Shown: positions 7,942-17,452 of the stretch, piece after piece | Numbering within the stretch: the first letter of the stretch is position 1 | How the letters are laid out: each line of letters begins with the position of its first letter | Assembly: GCF_019343195.1 (NCBI RefSeq) | Contig: NZ_RPHB01000002.1 | Coordinates: forward strand, 637,627 to 701,626 | Direction of reading: 5' to 3' | DNA: 64,000 nt | Origin: Arthrospiribacter ruber | GTDB lineage: Bacteria; Bacteroidota; Bacteroidia; Cytophagales; Cyclobacteriaceae | Notes under the pieces: generated by a model | What the model saw: only the letters and a program-made list of their open reading frames with translations | What the model was told of the DNA's origin: nothing | Databases searched by the model: none | Translations under genes and position numbers: made by a program

Positions 7942-9350
7942 AATCTTTTCAAAGTTAAGCGTACTACATTTTCCACATGATAAGTCTGAGGAAACATATC
8001 GACAGGCTGAATTTTATCTACTTGATATTTTTCCGAAAGCAAAGCCACATCCCGGGCCTGGGTAGCAGGGTTACAGCTTACATATACAATTTTCGGAGCT
8101 TCCAGCTTAAGCAGCATCTGAACTACATCATCATGCATTCCTGCCCTTGGAGGATCGGTAATGACCACATCAGGCCTTTCATGCTTGCTGATAAACTCTT
8201 CGGTGAGCATGTCTTTCATGTCTCCGGCATAAAACAGCGTATTTTCAAGGCCGTTGACCTCTGCATTGAGCTTCGCATCTTCAATGGCGGCTTCCACATA
8301 TTCGATTCCGATTACCTGCTTAGCCTGCTTGGCCACAAAATTGGCAATAGTCCCGGTGCCTGTATATAGGTCATATACCACTTCATCACCCTGCAGGTCT
8401 GCCATTTCCCTTGTTACCTTATACAACTCATAGGCCTGTGCGGAGTTGGTCTGGTAAAAAGACTTTGGACCAATCCTGAATTTCAGCCCCTCCATTTCTT
8501 CTTCAATGTAAGGTTTACCGACATAAGTCACCACTTCCAAATCATGAAAAGTTTCATTTTTCTTGAGGTTGATGATATAAAGTAATGAAGTGATCTGGGG
8601 GAATTTTTCATTCAAAAATACCATCACAGTCTCTATCTCTTCCTTATGGTCTGCACCAAACTGCACGATCACCATACTTTCTCCTGTACTGCTGGTACGG
8701 ATGATAAGGTTCCTGAGCAAACCTTCCTGATTGCGGATATCATAAAAACCAAGACCTTGCGCCAAAGCAAATTCACGCAGGCTATTTCTAACCTCATTGG
8801 AGATGTCATTCTGAAGGTAACAATGCTCAATGTCGACAATTTTGTCAAACATCTTTGGAATATGAAAACCAAGAGCATTTCTCTCAAACTGCTCCCCGGA
8901 ATTGATTTCCTCTCTGGTCAGCCACCTGTTGTTAGAAAAAGTAAAATCCAGTTTATTTCTGTAATACCGGGTATTTTCTGAACCTAAAATCGGAAGGACA
9001 TCCGGCATATTTTCCACTTTGGCTATGCGGTCAAACTGATCAATCACCTGCTGCCATTTATAATTTTTCTGAAGGTCATAGTGGATATGCTGCCATTTAC
9101 AGCCACCACAGACTCCAAAATGACTACAAAACGGTTCTACCCTGTCTTTGGAATATTCGTGAAAGGCAATAGGCTCACCTTCCATAAAAGAACTTTTTCC
9201 TTTGGTAATCCTCACATCTACCACATCTCCGGGCGCTACATCTTTAACAAACACGACTTTCCCTTCATGGTGGGCAACACATTTTCCTTCAGCTGCTATC
9301 CTTTCTATTTTCAGGTTGGAGACAACCTTGTTCTTCATCTTTCTTGACAT
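7938..9350 (-). CDS. rlmD: 23S rRNA (uracil-C5)-methyltransferase, RlmD/RumA family
   Basis: About 470 residues. An N-terminal TRAM-like beta domain (KIERIAAEGKCVAHHEGKVV) precedes the iron-sulfur cysteines (CSHFGVCGGCKWQ), then the SAM methyltransferase domain with YDLYTGTGTIANF, the TDPPRAGMH motif and the catalytic loop YVSCNPATQARD. The family methylates C5 of specific uridines in 23S rRNA. The frame is open to 9425, but ATG 9350 (MSRKMKNKVV) gives the common N-terminus; ATG 9338 is also possible. The four-base overlap with the 125-residue gene downstream indicates a two-gene operon. Whether it modifies U1939, U747 or both cannot be read from sequence. Confidence 0.93.
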   Translation of the reverse strand: MSRKMKNKVVSNLKIERIAAEGKCVAHHEGKVVFVKDVAPGDVVDVRITKGKSSFMEGEPIAFHEYSKDRVEPFCSHFGVCGGCKWQHIHYDLQKNYKWQQVIDQFDRIAKVENMPDVLPILGSENTRYYRNKLDFTFSNNRWLTREEINSGEQFERNALGFHIPKMFDKIVDIEHCYLQNDISNEVRNSLREFALAQGLGFYDIRNQEGLLRNLIIRTSSTGESMVIVQFGADHKEEIETVMVFLNEKFPQITSLLYIINLKKNETFHDLEVVTYVGKPYIEEEMEGLKFRIGPKSFYQTNSAQAYELYKVTREMADLQGDEVVYDLYTGTGTIANFVAKQAKQVIGIEYVEAAIEDAKLNAEVNGLENTLFYAGDMKDMLTEEFISKHERPDVVITDPPRAGMHDDVVQMLLKLEAPKIVYVSCNPATQARDVALLSEKYQVDKIQPVDMFPQTYHVENVVRLTLKRL

Positions 9351-9506
9351 GGTCGCAAAATTAAGAAAAAAGGAATAGCCCTTTAGAAATTCCCTATAAA
9401 TGCGCTCCATTTTCACGCTTAGCAATATTTATTTTTCCTTATCTAGCTTAAACATTTACTCCTCCCGCCTATATCTTTATCTTTAAGCCACAAAAGTCCA
9501 TTTGAA

Positions 9507-10319
9507 ATGAATTTGAAAGACAAAGTAGTGATCGTGACAGGTGCCACTTCTGGGATAGGGGAAGCATGTGCCCTCGCTTTTGGAAAAGAAGGTGCAAAGG
9601 TTGCCATTACGGGAAGGTCCCAAGTCAAAATCGACAACACCTTACACAGGCTTCAGCAACAAGGCATCACTGCAATAGGTATATTGGCAGATGCTTCCTC
9701 TGAAGAAGACAATGAAAAAGCAGCCATTGAGACTTTAAAAGCTTTTGGCCGGATTGATATCCTGATCAATAACGCCGGCATATCCATGAGGGCATTGTTC
9801 GAGGAGTTGGATCTCGATGTATTCAAAAAGGTAATGGATACCAATTTTTACGGATCTGTATATGCCACCAAATATTGTCTGCCTGAAATCCTGAAAAATA
9901 AAGGCAGCATCGTAGCCGTGTCTTCAATCAATGGATACAGGGGTACTCCTGCCAGGACGGCCTATACAGCCAGCAAGTATGCTATGAATGGTTTTTTTGA
10001 AGCACTACGGACGGAAGTAATGAAGCGTGGTGTCCACATCTTGGTGGCTTCACCTGGATTCACTTCATCCAACATCCGAAACAATGCCCTTACAGCCGAC
10101 GGCAATACACAAGGAGAATCACCTCGGCAAGAAGACAAGATGATGAGTGCAGACACTGTAGCCAAACACATCCTATCTGCTACATTGAAAAGAAAAAGAG
10201 ATATAGTACTTACCGGACAAGGTAAACTTGCCGTTTTCCTAAACAAGTGGATTCCCGGAACTATGGATTCCCTGGTTTACAAAACCATGGCAAAAGAAAA
10301 AGATTCGCCTTTCAAATAA
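9507..10319 (+). CDS. Short-chain dehydrogenase/reductase (SDR)
   Basis: A 270-residue classical SDR with the Rossmann cofactor motif TGATSGIG (residues 11-18), NNAG (88-91) and the catalytic triad Ser140 and Tyr153-x3-Lys157 (YTASK). The arginine after the second strand (TGRS) suggests NADP(H) preference. The overall look resembles the DHRS7/11-beta-HSD-like group found across Bacteroidetes, whose substrates are mostly unknown. The C-terminal segment after residue 215 has a hydrophobic stretch but no clear membrane helix. Only four bases separate its stop from the helicase start, so both are likely co-transcribed, although no functional link is known. Confidence 0.92.
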   Translation: MNLKDKVVIVTGATSGIGEACALAFGKEGAKVAITGRSQVKIDNTLHRLQQQGITAIGILADASSEEDNEKAAIETLKAFGRIDILINNAGISMRALFEELDLDVFKKVMDTNFYGSVYATKYCLPEILKNKGSIVAVSSINGYRGTPARTAYTASKYAMNGFFEALRTEVMKRGVHILVASPGFTSSNIRNNALTADGNTQGESPRQEDKMMSADTVAKHILSATLKRKRDIVLTGQGKLAVFLNKWIPGTMDSLVYKTMAKEKDSPFK

Positions 10320-10323
10320 GCCT

Positions 10324-13300
10324 ATGCTCAAAGTCACCCTTCAAACCTACCTCAACAGACTGGTAGACTTGTCTAGCAGAAATAGGTCACTGTACATGCC
10401 CAAGCTTCCGGCAAGTCAAATGATAGATTTGAAGGACCTGAATTTCCTAAACGGTAAGGAAGATTTTGACATCATCAGAAACCTGATAGGCAAAAAAAAA
10501 GACATTCCTATTTGCCCCATCTTGGATCAAAGGGACAAACAAAATAATCAGCAGTCCTTAAGGCTAAAGAAATTGGCAAACCTATCTGAAACCCTCGCCT
10601 CAGAAACAGGAGAAAAAAGCCTTTATATAGCTTGGCCCTTTGTAGAAGGAAAATTGATCAATGGACAGCTGCTGAGATGCCCACTCATCCTTTTCCCGGT
10701 AAGTTTGTCAAATGATGGCAAAACCTGGACCCTTAAAAGACCAACAGGGGAAGAACCTGAACTGAACCAAACTTTCTTACTGGCTCTTGCCAATGCCCTA
10801 TCCGAGGTTCCTGTCTCTTTTGATGAGCAAAATCCTCTAGCTGAGTTTGGAAAAGACCCTATAGAATTCCGAAATCAATTGTATGAATTCCTGAAAAAAA
10901 ACTTCCCGGTCAACTTCAGCCAGGAACTCTACGAAGATAAAATCATAGGCTTCCCTGATACAGGAAAAGCATTGGATGAAGAGAGGCTTGGATTGGGGCA
11001 AATGAAACTCAGACCCTATGCGGTATTGGGCCATTTTTCACAAAAAACAAGCTTTTTGATAGGAGATTACGAGCAACTGTTGGAGAGGGAAAACCATCCC
11101 GATCTCGAGCACTTGTTTGAAAGTAAATTCACATTAGATGAGGGAAGCAAAACCAACAGAGAGGAGCAGTTGTACACAGTATTTCCTGTAGATTCCAGTC
11201 AGGAAAAAGTATTGAAAGCTGCCCGGTCTGGGCATTCCTGCGTGGTAGAAGGGCCTCCCGGAACGGGCAAGTCACAACTGATTTCCAATCTTGCGGTAGA
11301 TTATATCAGCAGAGGTAAAAAAGTCCTGATTGTGTCCCAAAAAAGGGCAGCACTGGATGTGGTAGCCAAAAGACTCGCTGAAAAAGGATTCGGGGATTTT
11401 ATCGGTCTGGTGCATGATTTTAGAGCAGACAGGAAAACACTTTTTCAGAAAATCCATAAGCAAATCCAACAGATTGACCGCTATCAGGAACTCAACAGGT
11501 CAATAGACGCTATACAATTGGAGCGCGAATTCTCCCAACTTTCCCGAACTGTAAACAACCTCAATGAATATTTTGAAGATTACCGAAAGGCCCTTTTCAA
11601 CACAGAGGAATGCGGTATTCCTATCAAGGAGCTTTACCTAAGCTCCACACTTGAGGAGGAATCATTTGACCTTACCCAGCATTACAGGCACTTCACTTTT
11701 GACCAATCAAGTCAATTTGTAAGGAATATGAAAGAATTTGCTATTTATTACAGGCAATTTCAACAGCCGGATTCATTTTGGCTGCACAGGGTGGATTTCA
11801 GTAGCTTTGGCGCTAGCTCGCAGACCAGATTAAAGGAGGTGTTCGATGAGATTTCCAGCTTTAAAAAAGAGCTTGAGGCCAATTTCAGCATACATGGCGA
11901 TTTTGAACCTTCTTTTATATTTCATCTTTTGGAAAAAAGAGTAAAACTCGAGCACTTGATCAAATCACTTGAAGACCCTGAGGTAATGAAGACCTACCAA
12001 AACCTGCAGACATATGACTCTGGAGCATTTGATCTGTTGTGGCTTCAGCACAAGATCGATATTGTAAAAAAACTTCTAAGTCAGGAAGGTGTGGAATGGA
12101 GCTGTCCTGAAAAAGAAATAGAAGATTGCCTTTCATTGGCCCTGCAATACAAAGAAAGTAAAAAACGATGGTTTGGAAACTTCAGATGGCCTTGGCAAAA
12201 AAACCGATTTGAAAAAATCCAGGAATTACTGATAAAAAATGGGCTGAAGGATGATGATCAGGGAATACAAACACTGATCACCAAGTTGGAAAACCGGCTG
12301 AACCTCAACCATCAGCTCACTTTACTTTCAGGCAAGAAATGGCTAAGCCTTCCCTCCCAGCCTTTTGATTTTTTAGATTTCAATCACTTCGGGAGGATAC
12401 ATGAAGAAGCTGTAAAATCCAGGCTTCTTATTGAAGACTGGAATCTGACAGGTCAATTTATCAACCAACTGCTTTTGACTCAGGAAAAGGGGAAATTATC
12501 TATCCTGCTGGAAAAAACTTCAATTTTGGAAAGCAAATTGCCAGCTTGGTATGTTTATCTTTCCAAGATTCAGGTCCAGCACCTTTTCGTACAATCTTTG
12601 GGCAAAGATATCCAACAGCTCCTTGATTCTCTTCCCAAAATTTTTGATCAGTTGGTAGGATTTGACCAGCTCCGAAGCAGAATTGGCCATAGCGATAGGG
12701 AACTGATGGAAAAAGTTCTGGACCATTACCCGGAAAGGTCTATAGATGAAATTTGTAATGTATTTATTGCAGGTTTGAAAAAAGCATGGATTGATCATAT
12801 AGAAAAAAAATACCCTGTGTTAAGGGAAATCTGCACCCCTAAGTCCTCCAACCTTCAGCAAGAATTTATGGAAGCGGTCGAAAAAAAATGGCAGGTTTCC
12901 AGACACATTGTGGAGCTGAGGTTGAGAGAGCGGACATTCAAAAACTTAAAATTCAACAGGCTCGGAAATTTACTTACCTACAGGGAGCTTTCGCATCAGG
13001 TGAGTAAAAAGAAGCGGATATGGAGTGTCAGAAAACTGATAGCTGAATTTGAGACCGAAATTTTTGAATTGATGCCATGCTGGCTGGCTTCACCTGAGAC
13101 AGTATCTGCCATTTTCCCACTTGAGCAGCATTTTGATTTGGTGATTTTTGATGAATCTTCGCAATGCTATGTAGAAAGAGGCCTCCCGGCCATGTTGAGA
13201 GGGAAGCAGGTGGTGGTAGCTGGAGACTCTCAGCAGCTTCAGCCATTTGACCTTTACCAGGTCAGATTAGAAACAGAAGAGGAAGGTGTGGAATTAGAGA

Positions 13301-14250
13301 CGGATTCACTTTTAGACTTGAGCTCCAAATATTTTCAAAAGCACTGGCTTCAGGGACACTACAGGAGCCTTCAGCCTGAATTGATCCATTTTTCCAATCG
13401 GGAATTCTATGAAAACAAACTTGAGATGCTCAGCTCAAGAAAGCTTGTCAATCAAAACAGCATTCCATTTTCACTGCATAGAGCAGATGGCATTTGGGAC
13501 AATCAGACCAACAAAGAAGAAGCGGAGCATGTAGTGTCAATTTTGAAAGCACTGCAAAAAGAGGATCCAAAGGATCAGATCGGTATCATTACCTTCAATT
13601 TTTTCCAGATGGAACACATCCGTGAGCAAATAGAAAAAGACCATATGATACATCTCCAAAAGGTAAAAGTGAAAAACATTGAAAATGTACAGGGGGATGA
13701 ATTTGATCAGGTTATTTTTTCCATCGGATATGCCAAAAATAAAAAAGGCAAACTGATCGCCAACTTTGGAATGTTGTCCAAAAAAGGAGGGGTGAACAGG
13801 TTGAATGTTGCCATCACACGGGCAAGAAAAAAAATCCATCTGGTGACCAGCCTAAGTTCACAGGATTTTTCACCTAAGCAATTGAAAAACGAAGGAATTG
13901 CAAGCCTGAAAAACTACATAGAATTTGTCGAATCAGCTGTAAATGATGGGCAAATAACATACCCTGAACAGATATCCCAGGGATATGAGTACAGTTGGTT
14001 CTTGAAAAACAAATTGGAAGGACAAAATGGCACCTATACAATTTCCAAATACCCAGCTTCCCAATGGCTGGATCTTGTCTGGAAAAAAGGGTCTGAAATC
14101 GAGGGGGCCTACCTCACTGATGATCAGAGACTGTACAATGCCGTCAGTGCGAAAGAAGCATTTGTGTATCACCCTATTCAGCTCAAAGAAAAGGGCTGGC
14201 CCTACCAATTTGTCTTTAGCAGACAATATTGGCTGGGACAGCCATTATGA
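10324..14250 (+). CDS. Superfamily 1 (UPF1/Dna2-like) helicase, 1308 aa
   Basis: A large helicase-like ATPase. The N-terminal 300 residues resemble the DUF4011 region seen at the start of such proteins (LVDLSSRNRSLYMPK). Walker A is GPPGTGKS at 310-317, with TQxR-like region SQKRAALDVV following; Walker B is VIFDESSQ at 940-947, then AGDSQQLQPF; a C-terminal UvrD/AAA_12-type half carries NVQGDEFDQVIFS and LNVAITRARKK (1160-1170). Between the two lies a 600-residue helical, coiled-coil-prone insert, common in this family. The last 100 residues (YSWFLKNKLEGQ onwards) look like a small extra domain. It is probably a DNA or RNA helicase in repair or nucleic-acid surveillance; specific role unknown. 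Nothing defence-like surrounds it. Confidence 0.88.
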   Translation: MLKVTLQTYLNRLVDLSSRNRSLYMPKLPASQMIDLKDLNFLNGKEDFDIIRNLIGKKKDIPICPILDQRDKQNNQQSLRLKKLANLSETLASETGEKSLYIAWPFVEGKLINGQLLRCPLILFPVSLSNDGKTWTLKRPTGEEPELNQTFLLALANALSEVPVSFDEQNPLAEFGKDPIEFRNQLYEFLKKNFPVNFSQELYEDKIIGFPDTGKALDEERLGLGQMKLRPYAVLGHFSQKTSFLIGDYEQLLERENHPDLEHLFESKFTLDEGSKTNREEQLYTVFPVDSSQEKVLKAARSGHSCVVEGPPGTGKSQLISNLAVDYISRGKKVLIVSQKRAALDVVAKRLAEKGFGDFIGLVHDFRADRKTLFQKIHKQIQQIDRYQELNRSIDAIQLEREFSQLSRTVNNLNEYFEDYRKALFNTEECGIPIKELYLSSTLEEESFDLTQHYRHFTFDQSSQFVRNMKEFAIYYRQFQQPDSFWLHRVDFSSFGASSQTRLKEVFDEISSFKKELEANFSIHGDFEPSFIFHLLEKRVKLEHLIKSLEDPEVMKTYQNLQTYDSGAFDLLWLQHKIDIVKKLLSQEGVEWSCPEKEIEDCLSLALQYKESKKRWFGNFRWPWQKNRFEKIQELLIKNGLKDDDQGIQTLITKLENRLNLNHQLTLLSGKKWLSLPSQPFDFLDFNHFGRIHEEAVKSRLLIEDWNLTGQFINQLLLTQEKGKLSILLEKTSILESKLPAWYVYLSKIQVQHLFVQSLGKDIQQLLDSLPKIFDQLVGFDQLRSRIGHSDRELMEKVLDHYPERSIDEICNVFIAGLKKAWIDHIEKKYPVLREICTPKSSNLQQEFMEAVEKKWQVSRHIVELRLRERTFKNLKFNRLGNLLTYRELSHQVSKKKRIWSVRKLIAEFETEIFELMPCWLASPETVSAIFPLEQHFDLVIFDESSQCYVERGLPAMLRGKQVVVAGDSQQLQPFDLYQVRLETEEEGVELETDSLLDLSSKYFQKHWLQGHYRSLQPELIHFSNREFYENKLEMLSSRKLVNQNSIPFSLHRADGIWDNQTNKEEAEHVVSILKALQKEDPKDQIGIITFNFFQMEHIREQIEKDHMIHLQKVKVKNIENVQGDEFDQVIFSIGYAKNKKGKLIANFGMLSKKGGVNRLNVAITRARKKIHLVTSLSSQDFSPKQLKNEGIASLKNYIEFVESAVNDGQITYPEQISQGYEYSWFLKNKLEGQNGTYTISKYPASQWLDLVWKKGSEIEGAYLTDDQRLYNAVSAKEAFVYHPIQLKEKGWPYQFVFSRQYWLGQPL

Positions 14251-14259
14251 CATCGGCAA

Positions 14260-14703
14260 TTACTTGACTCTTTTCAGACCTACCGCTTCTATACCTTTTA
14301 GTTGGTCTACCCGCATATACTGGACAAAATGGATGCTTCTAAAATTTTCGCCTGATTCCAAAGGAAGGGTATCAAAGCGGGTATATGTATTTCCGAAGCC
14401 AGACCCAAGGGGTTTTCCGGAACTTTCGAAAAGCGGTATATTGATCAGTTGGGATTCAACCTCCTGACCCGTAGAATCAAGGAGAAAATACCTCAGATAG
14501 AGATTTCTAAACTCATAATCCTGATTGTACTTGACCGCGATAAGAGAAGATCTTGCTTCAAGCTCTTCGTCAAAATAAAAGGAAACGGTATCCTTCAAGT
14601 ACCAGGATTGACTTTCCATCCCCTTGTACTTTTCAAACAGGCGATCGCTGTCACATCCCAAAAGCAATGACAAGACCAATATCAATAAATACCTGAGCTT
14701 CAT
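14260..14703 (-). CDS. gldH: Gliding motility lipoprotein GldH
   Basis: A 147-residue lipoprotein: signal sequence MKLRYLLILVLSLLLGC with the lipobox cysteine at position 17, followed by a short beta-rich domain. GldH is a lipoprotein required for gliding motility and, with other Gld proteins, linked to the type IX secretion machinery in Flavobacterium; related genes also occur in non-gliding Bacteroidetes. Identity is supported by the family pattern (DSLFEKY-like start, WYLKDTVSFYF) and by position, one base after the ricT/PSP1 stop, an arrangement known in Bacteroidetes. A longer open frame extends upstream inside ricT but lacks a signal sequence at its start. Confidence 0.85.
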   Translation of the reverse strand: MKLRYLLILVLSLLLGCDSDRLFEKYKGMESQSWYLKDTVSFYFDEELEARSSLIAVKYNQDYEFRNLYLRYFLLDSTGQEVESQLINIPLFESSGKPLGSGFGNTYTRFDTLPLESGENFRSIHFVQYMRVDQLKGIEAVGLKRVK

Positions 14704-14704
14704 G

Positions 14705-16096
14705 TCACTGATCTTTGTTTTGGTCTCCCTTATTCCGTGGTGGGAATCTTCTTCTACCTCTGTTTTTTGGTTTGGTTGGATTATCCTTGTTGCTATTGTC
14801 CAGCTCCTGCTTTTTGGCCTGGGGCTTATTGGAATTCCTATTCTGTCCTTCGTTTGGATTTCTTCTTTTTGGCCTATTCCCTTTAGGATTTTGTCTTTCC
14901 CTTGCTGCATTTTCGGGTTTTTCTCTATCCTGTTTTCGGGTATCCTCCCTCCTATTGGACTCAGCTTGTTGATTTTCCTGCCCCCCTGGCCTTGGTTTTC
15001 TTTTTTTCTTTTTTTTCTTTTTAGCAAATTTCTTATCCAGTCTTTCCAGCTCAAGTGTAGACTTGATAGCCTCATCGTCAAACTCCTTGGCTTTGTCATG
15101 AAGTAGATCAAAAGGCACTATCCCTTTTTCATTGAGCTCTTGGATTTCCCTTGCCCTTTCACAAGAGATGCTGAACCAGTTATTGTCATTGTTGTAACTG
15201 AACCACATCAACTTTCTGAAAATATCCGTTTTCTGAAGCTTAGCAGTCCCGGATTCCGTTTGTAGTGGTTTGTCAATGGAAGGCACATCTTCCAATGCCT
15301 GCATGTAGGTATCGAGTTCATAGTTGAGGCAGCATTTTAACCTGCCACATTGACCTGAAAGTTTACTCGGGTTTAAGGAGAGATTCTGATACCTTGCAGC
15401 AGCGGTTGACACGCTTTTGAAATCATGGATCCAGGTTGAGCAGCACAGTTCCCTTCCACAAATCCCTATACCTCCAAGTCTTCCGGCTTCTTGCCTAAGG
15501 CTTATTTGTCTCATTTCGACCCTGATTTTGAATTCAGAAGCCAAGAGCTTGATCAGCTCTCTAAAATCAACCCTATCATCCGCAGAATAATAAAAAGTTG
15601 CCTTGGAATTATCTGCCTGAAACTCCACATCGGAAAGCTTCATTTTTAAACCAAGCTCATCTATGATCTGCTTACTTCTGTATATGGTGGGCACCTCTCT
15701 GTTTTTGGCTTCCTCCCATCTTTCTATATCCTTTTGAGTTGCTATTCTGTAAATTCTCAGAATATTGTCATCATTTTTGATTTTTCTTTTCTGCATCTGA
15801 AGCCGGACTAGCTCCCCCTGTAGAGAAACATAGCCTATATGGTGTCCATTCGGTACATCCAACACTACTGGATCACCGGTGGTCAGGTGGAGATGATCTA
15901 CATTTCTGTAGTACTCTTTCCTGCCTCCTTTGAATTTGATCTCCACTAAATCAGACTTATCTATTGTCGGTATGCCCATATGGGACAACCAATCAAAAGA
16001 ATTCATTTTATTACAATCACTCGTACCACAAGTGCCGTTGTTTTGGCACCCCCCACTGTTCCCTGAAGTGGTAGAGCAGCTACTACATCCTGCCAT
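14705..16096 (-). CDS. ricT: PSP1/RicT-domain protein with Cys-rich head and basic tail
   Basis: A 463-residue protein. Residues about 50-330 form the PSP1/RicT (YaaT) domain with the family cysteines (GICGRELCCSTW and LSGQCGRLKCCLNYE). In Bacillus, RicT with RicA and RicF forms an Fe-S-bearing complex affecting RNase Y and development. Two features flank it: a Cys/Gly/Ser-rich head of about 30 residues with six cysteines (CSSCSTTSGNSGGC onwards), and a 130-residue disordered, highly basic tail with a run of seven lysines, many Arg, Asn, Gln and Pro. The tail could bind RNA. The third gene of the recQ-purD-ricT-gldH run, it is followed by gldH after one base. Confidence 0.88.
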   Translation of the reverse strand: MAGCSSCSTTSGNSGGCQNNGTCGTSDCNKMNSFDWLSHMGIPTIDKSDLVEIKFKGGRKEYYRNVDHLHLTTGDPVVLDVPNGHHIGYVSLQGELVRLQMQKRKIKNDDNILRIYRIATQKDIERWEEAKNREVPTIYRSKQIIDELGLKMKLSDVEFQADNSKATFYYSADDRVDFRELIKLLASEFKIRVEMRQISLRQEAGRLGGIGICGRELCCSTWIHDFKSVSTAAARYQNLSLNPSKLSGQCGRLKCCLNYELDTYMQALEDVPSIDKPLQTESGTAKLQKTDIFRKLMWFSYNNDNNWFSISCERAREIQELNEKGIVPFDLLHDKAKEFDDEAIKSTLELERLDKKFAKKKKKKKRKPRPGGQENQQAESNRREDTRKQDREKPENAARERQNPKGNRPKRRNPNEGQNRNSNKPQAKKQELDNSNKDNPTKPKNRGRRRFPPRNKGDQNKDQ

Positions 16097-16138
16097 AATT
16101 ATATTAAGGGAGCTTTTTACTCCTCCTTTGATTTGGGT

Positions 16139-17437
16139 TTATTTGATTAGTTTCAATACGTCCTGACCAATATCCTTTCTAAAATATAGGTCATTCCAAC
16201 AAATCCCGGAAACTGTCCCATAGGCATTTTCCAAGGCTTCCTCTATACTACTTCCCATTCCAGTAACAGCCAATACCCTGCCACCATTGGTAAGCACATT
16301 TCCGTTTTCTGCCAATTTGGTTCCTGCATGAAACACTTCACTGCCTTCTCTGCTATATGCTTCTGACAAGCCTTCTATTTTATCACCTTTGTTGTATGAT
16401 TCCGGATAGCCTCCTGCAACCATAACTACAGTAGTCGAGGTAAAATCATGTAGCTCCAACACATAATTATCCAGTGTTTCATTACCCATGTGGATGAGCA
16501 TTTCCAGAAAATCCGATTTGATCCTTGGAAGCACTGCCTGGGTTTCTGGATCACCCATCCTTACATTGTATTCAATGACATAAGGTTCCCCTCCAATATT
16601 CATAAGGCCAATGAACAGAAAACCTCTGTACCTAATTTCTTCCTTATGCAATCCTTCTATAGACGGCTTCACGACTTTTTCCTCCACTTTGGAAAGGAAA
16701 GCTTTATCTGCAAAAGGAACAGGACTTACTGCTCCCATTCCACCTGTATTCAACCCTGCATCTTTTTCACCGATTCTCTTATAATCTTTTGCCTCTGGAA
16801 GTATCCTGTAGCTCTTTCCATCGGTAGCCACAAATACAGAAAGCTCGATTCCATCGAGAAATTGTTCCACCACTACTTTTTGGGAGGCCTCTCCAAATTT
16901 GGCATCCAGCAGCATTTCCTTAAAAGATGATTCTGCTTCTCCCAATGTCTCACAGATAAGGACACCTTTTCCAGCTGCAAGTCCATCAGCCTTTAGTACT
17001 ATTGGTAGTGTTTGGCTCTTTAGGTATTCCAAACCTTCCGAAAAAGTATCTTTGGTAAAAGTCTTAGAAGCCGCAGTAGGAACCCCATGTCTTTCCATAA
17101 ATTTTTTGGAAAAATCCTTGGAACCTTCCAAATGGGCACCTCTTTGACCTGGACCTATCACTGGAATGTGGCTGATTTTTTCATTTCCTTCAAAGTAATC
17201 CACTACGCCTCTTACCAGAGGTTCTTCAGGCCCCACTACCACAAGTTCTATGTTTTTTTCCAAAACAAAAGACTGGAGCTTTTCAAAATCTGTGGGGGAA
17301 ATGGCTACGTTTTCTGCTATTTGGGCCGTTCCGGCGTTTCCGGGGGCCACAAAAAGTTTGGTGCACTTTGGACTGTTTACAATCTTCCAAGCAAAGGCAT
17401 GTTCACGGCCTCCGCTACCTAACAATAATATATTCAT
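16139..17437 (-). CDS. purD: Phosphoribosylamine-glycine ligase
   Basis: A 432-residue ATP-grasp enzyme, normal length for PurD. It catalyses the second step of de novo purine synthesis, joining glycine to 5-phosphoribosylamine. Recognisable sequence includes the N-terminal LLLGSGGREHA, the ATP-grasp loops LKADGLAAGKGV and EQFLDGIELSVF, the PurD signature region (RMGDPETQ) and the N-x-GGMG motif (GLNTGGMGAVSP). It starts 15 bases after the recQ stop and precedes ricT by 42 bases, which places a purine gene within a mixed operon. Confidence 0.97.
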   Translation of the reverse strand: MNILLLGSGGREHAFAWKIVNSPKCTKLFVAPGNAGTAQIAENVAISPTDFEKLQSFVLEKNIELVVVGPEEPLVRGVVDYFEGNEKISHIPVIGPGQRGAHLEGSKDFSKKFMERHGVPTAASKTFTKDTFSEGLEYLKSQTLPIVLKADGLAAGKGVLICETLGEAESSFKEMLLDAKFGEASQKVVVEQFLDGIELSVFVATDGKSYRILPEAKDYKRIGEKDAGLNTGGMGAVSPVPFADKAFLSKVEEKVVKPSIEGLHKEEIRYRGFLFIGLMNIGGEPYVIEYNVRMGDPETQAVLPRIKSDFLEMLIHMGNETLDNYVLELHDFTSTTVVMVAGGYPESYNKGDKIEGLSEAYSREGSEVFHAGTKLAENGNVLTNGGRVLAVTGMGSSIEEALENAYGTVSGICWNDLYFRKDIGQDVLKLIK

Positions 17438-17452
17438 GGGTTGTTGTCTAAT

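Noticed and set aside
10324..14250. The large helicase as core of an anti-phage defence island
   Set aside because: Neighbours are an SDR, gldH, ricT, purD and recQ; no nuclease, methyltransferase or mobile gene accompanies it.
14260..15111. Long open frame extending gldH upstream into ricT
   Set aside because: The extension is the antisense-compatible frame of the low-complexity Lys/Arg-rich ricT tail; the lipoprotein signal starts at 14703.
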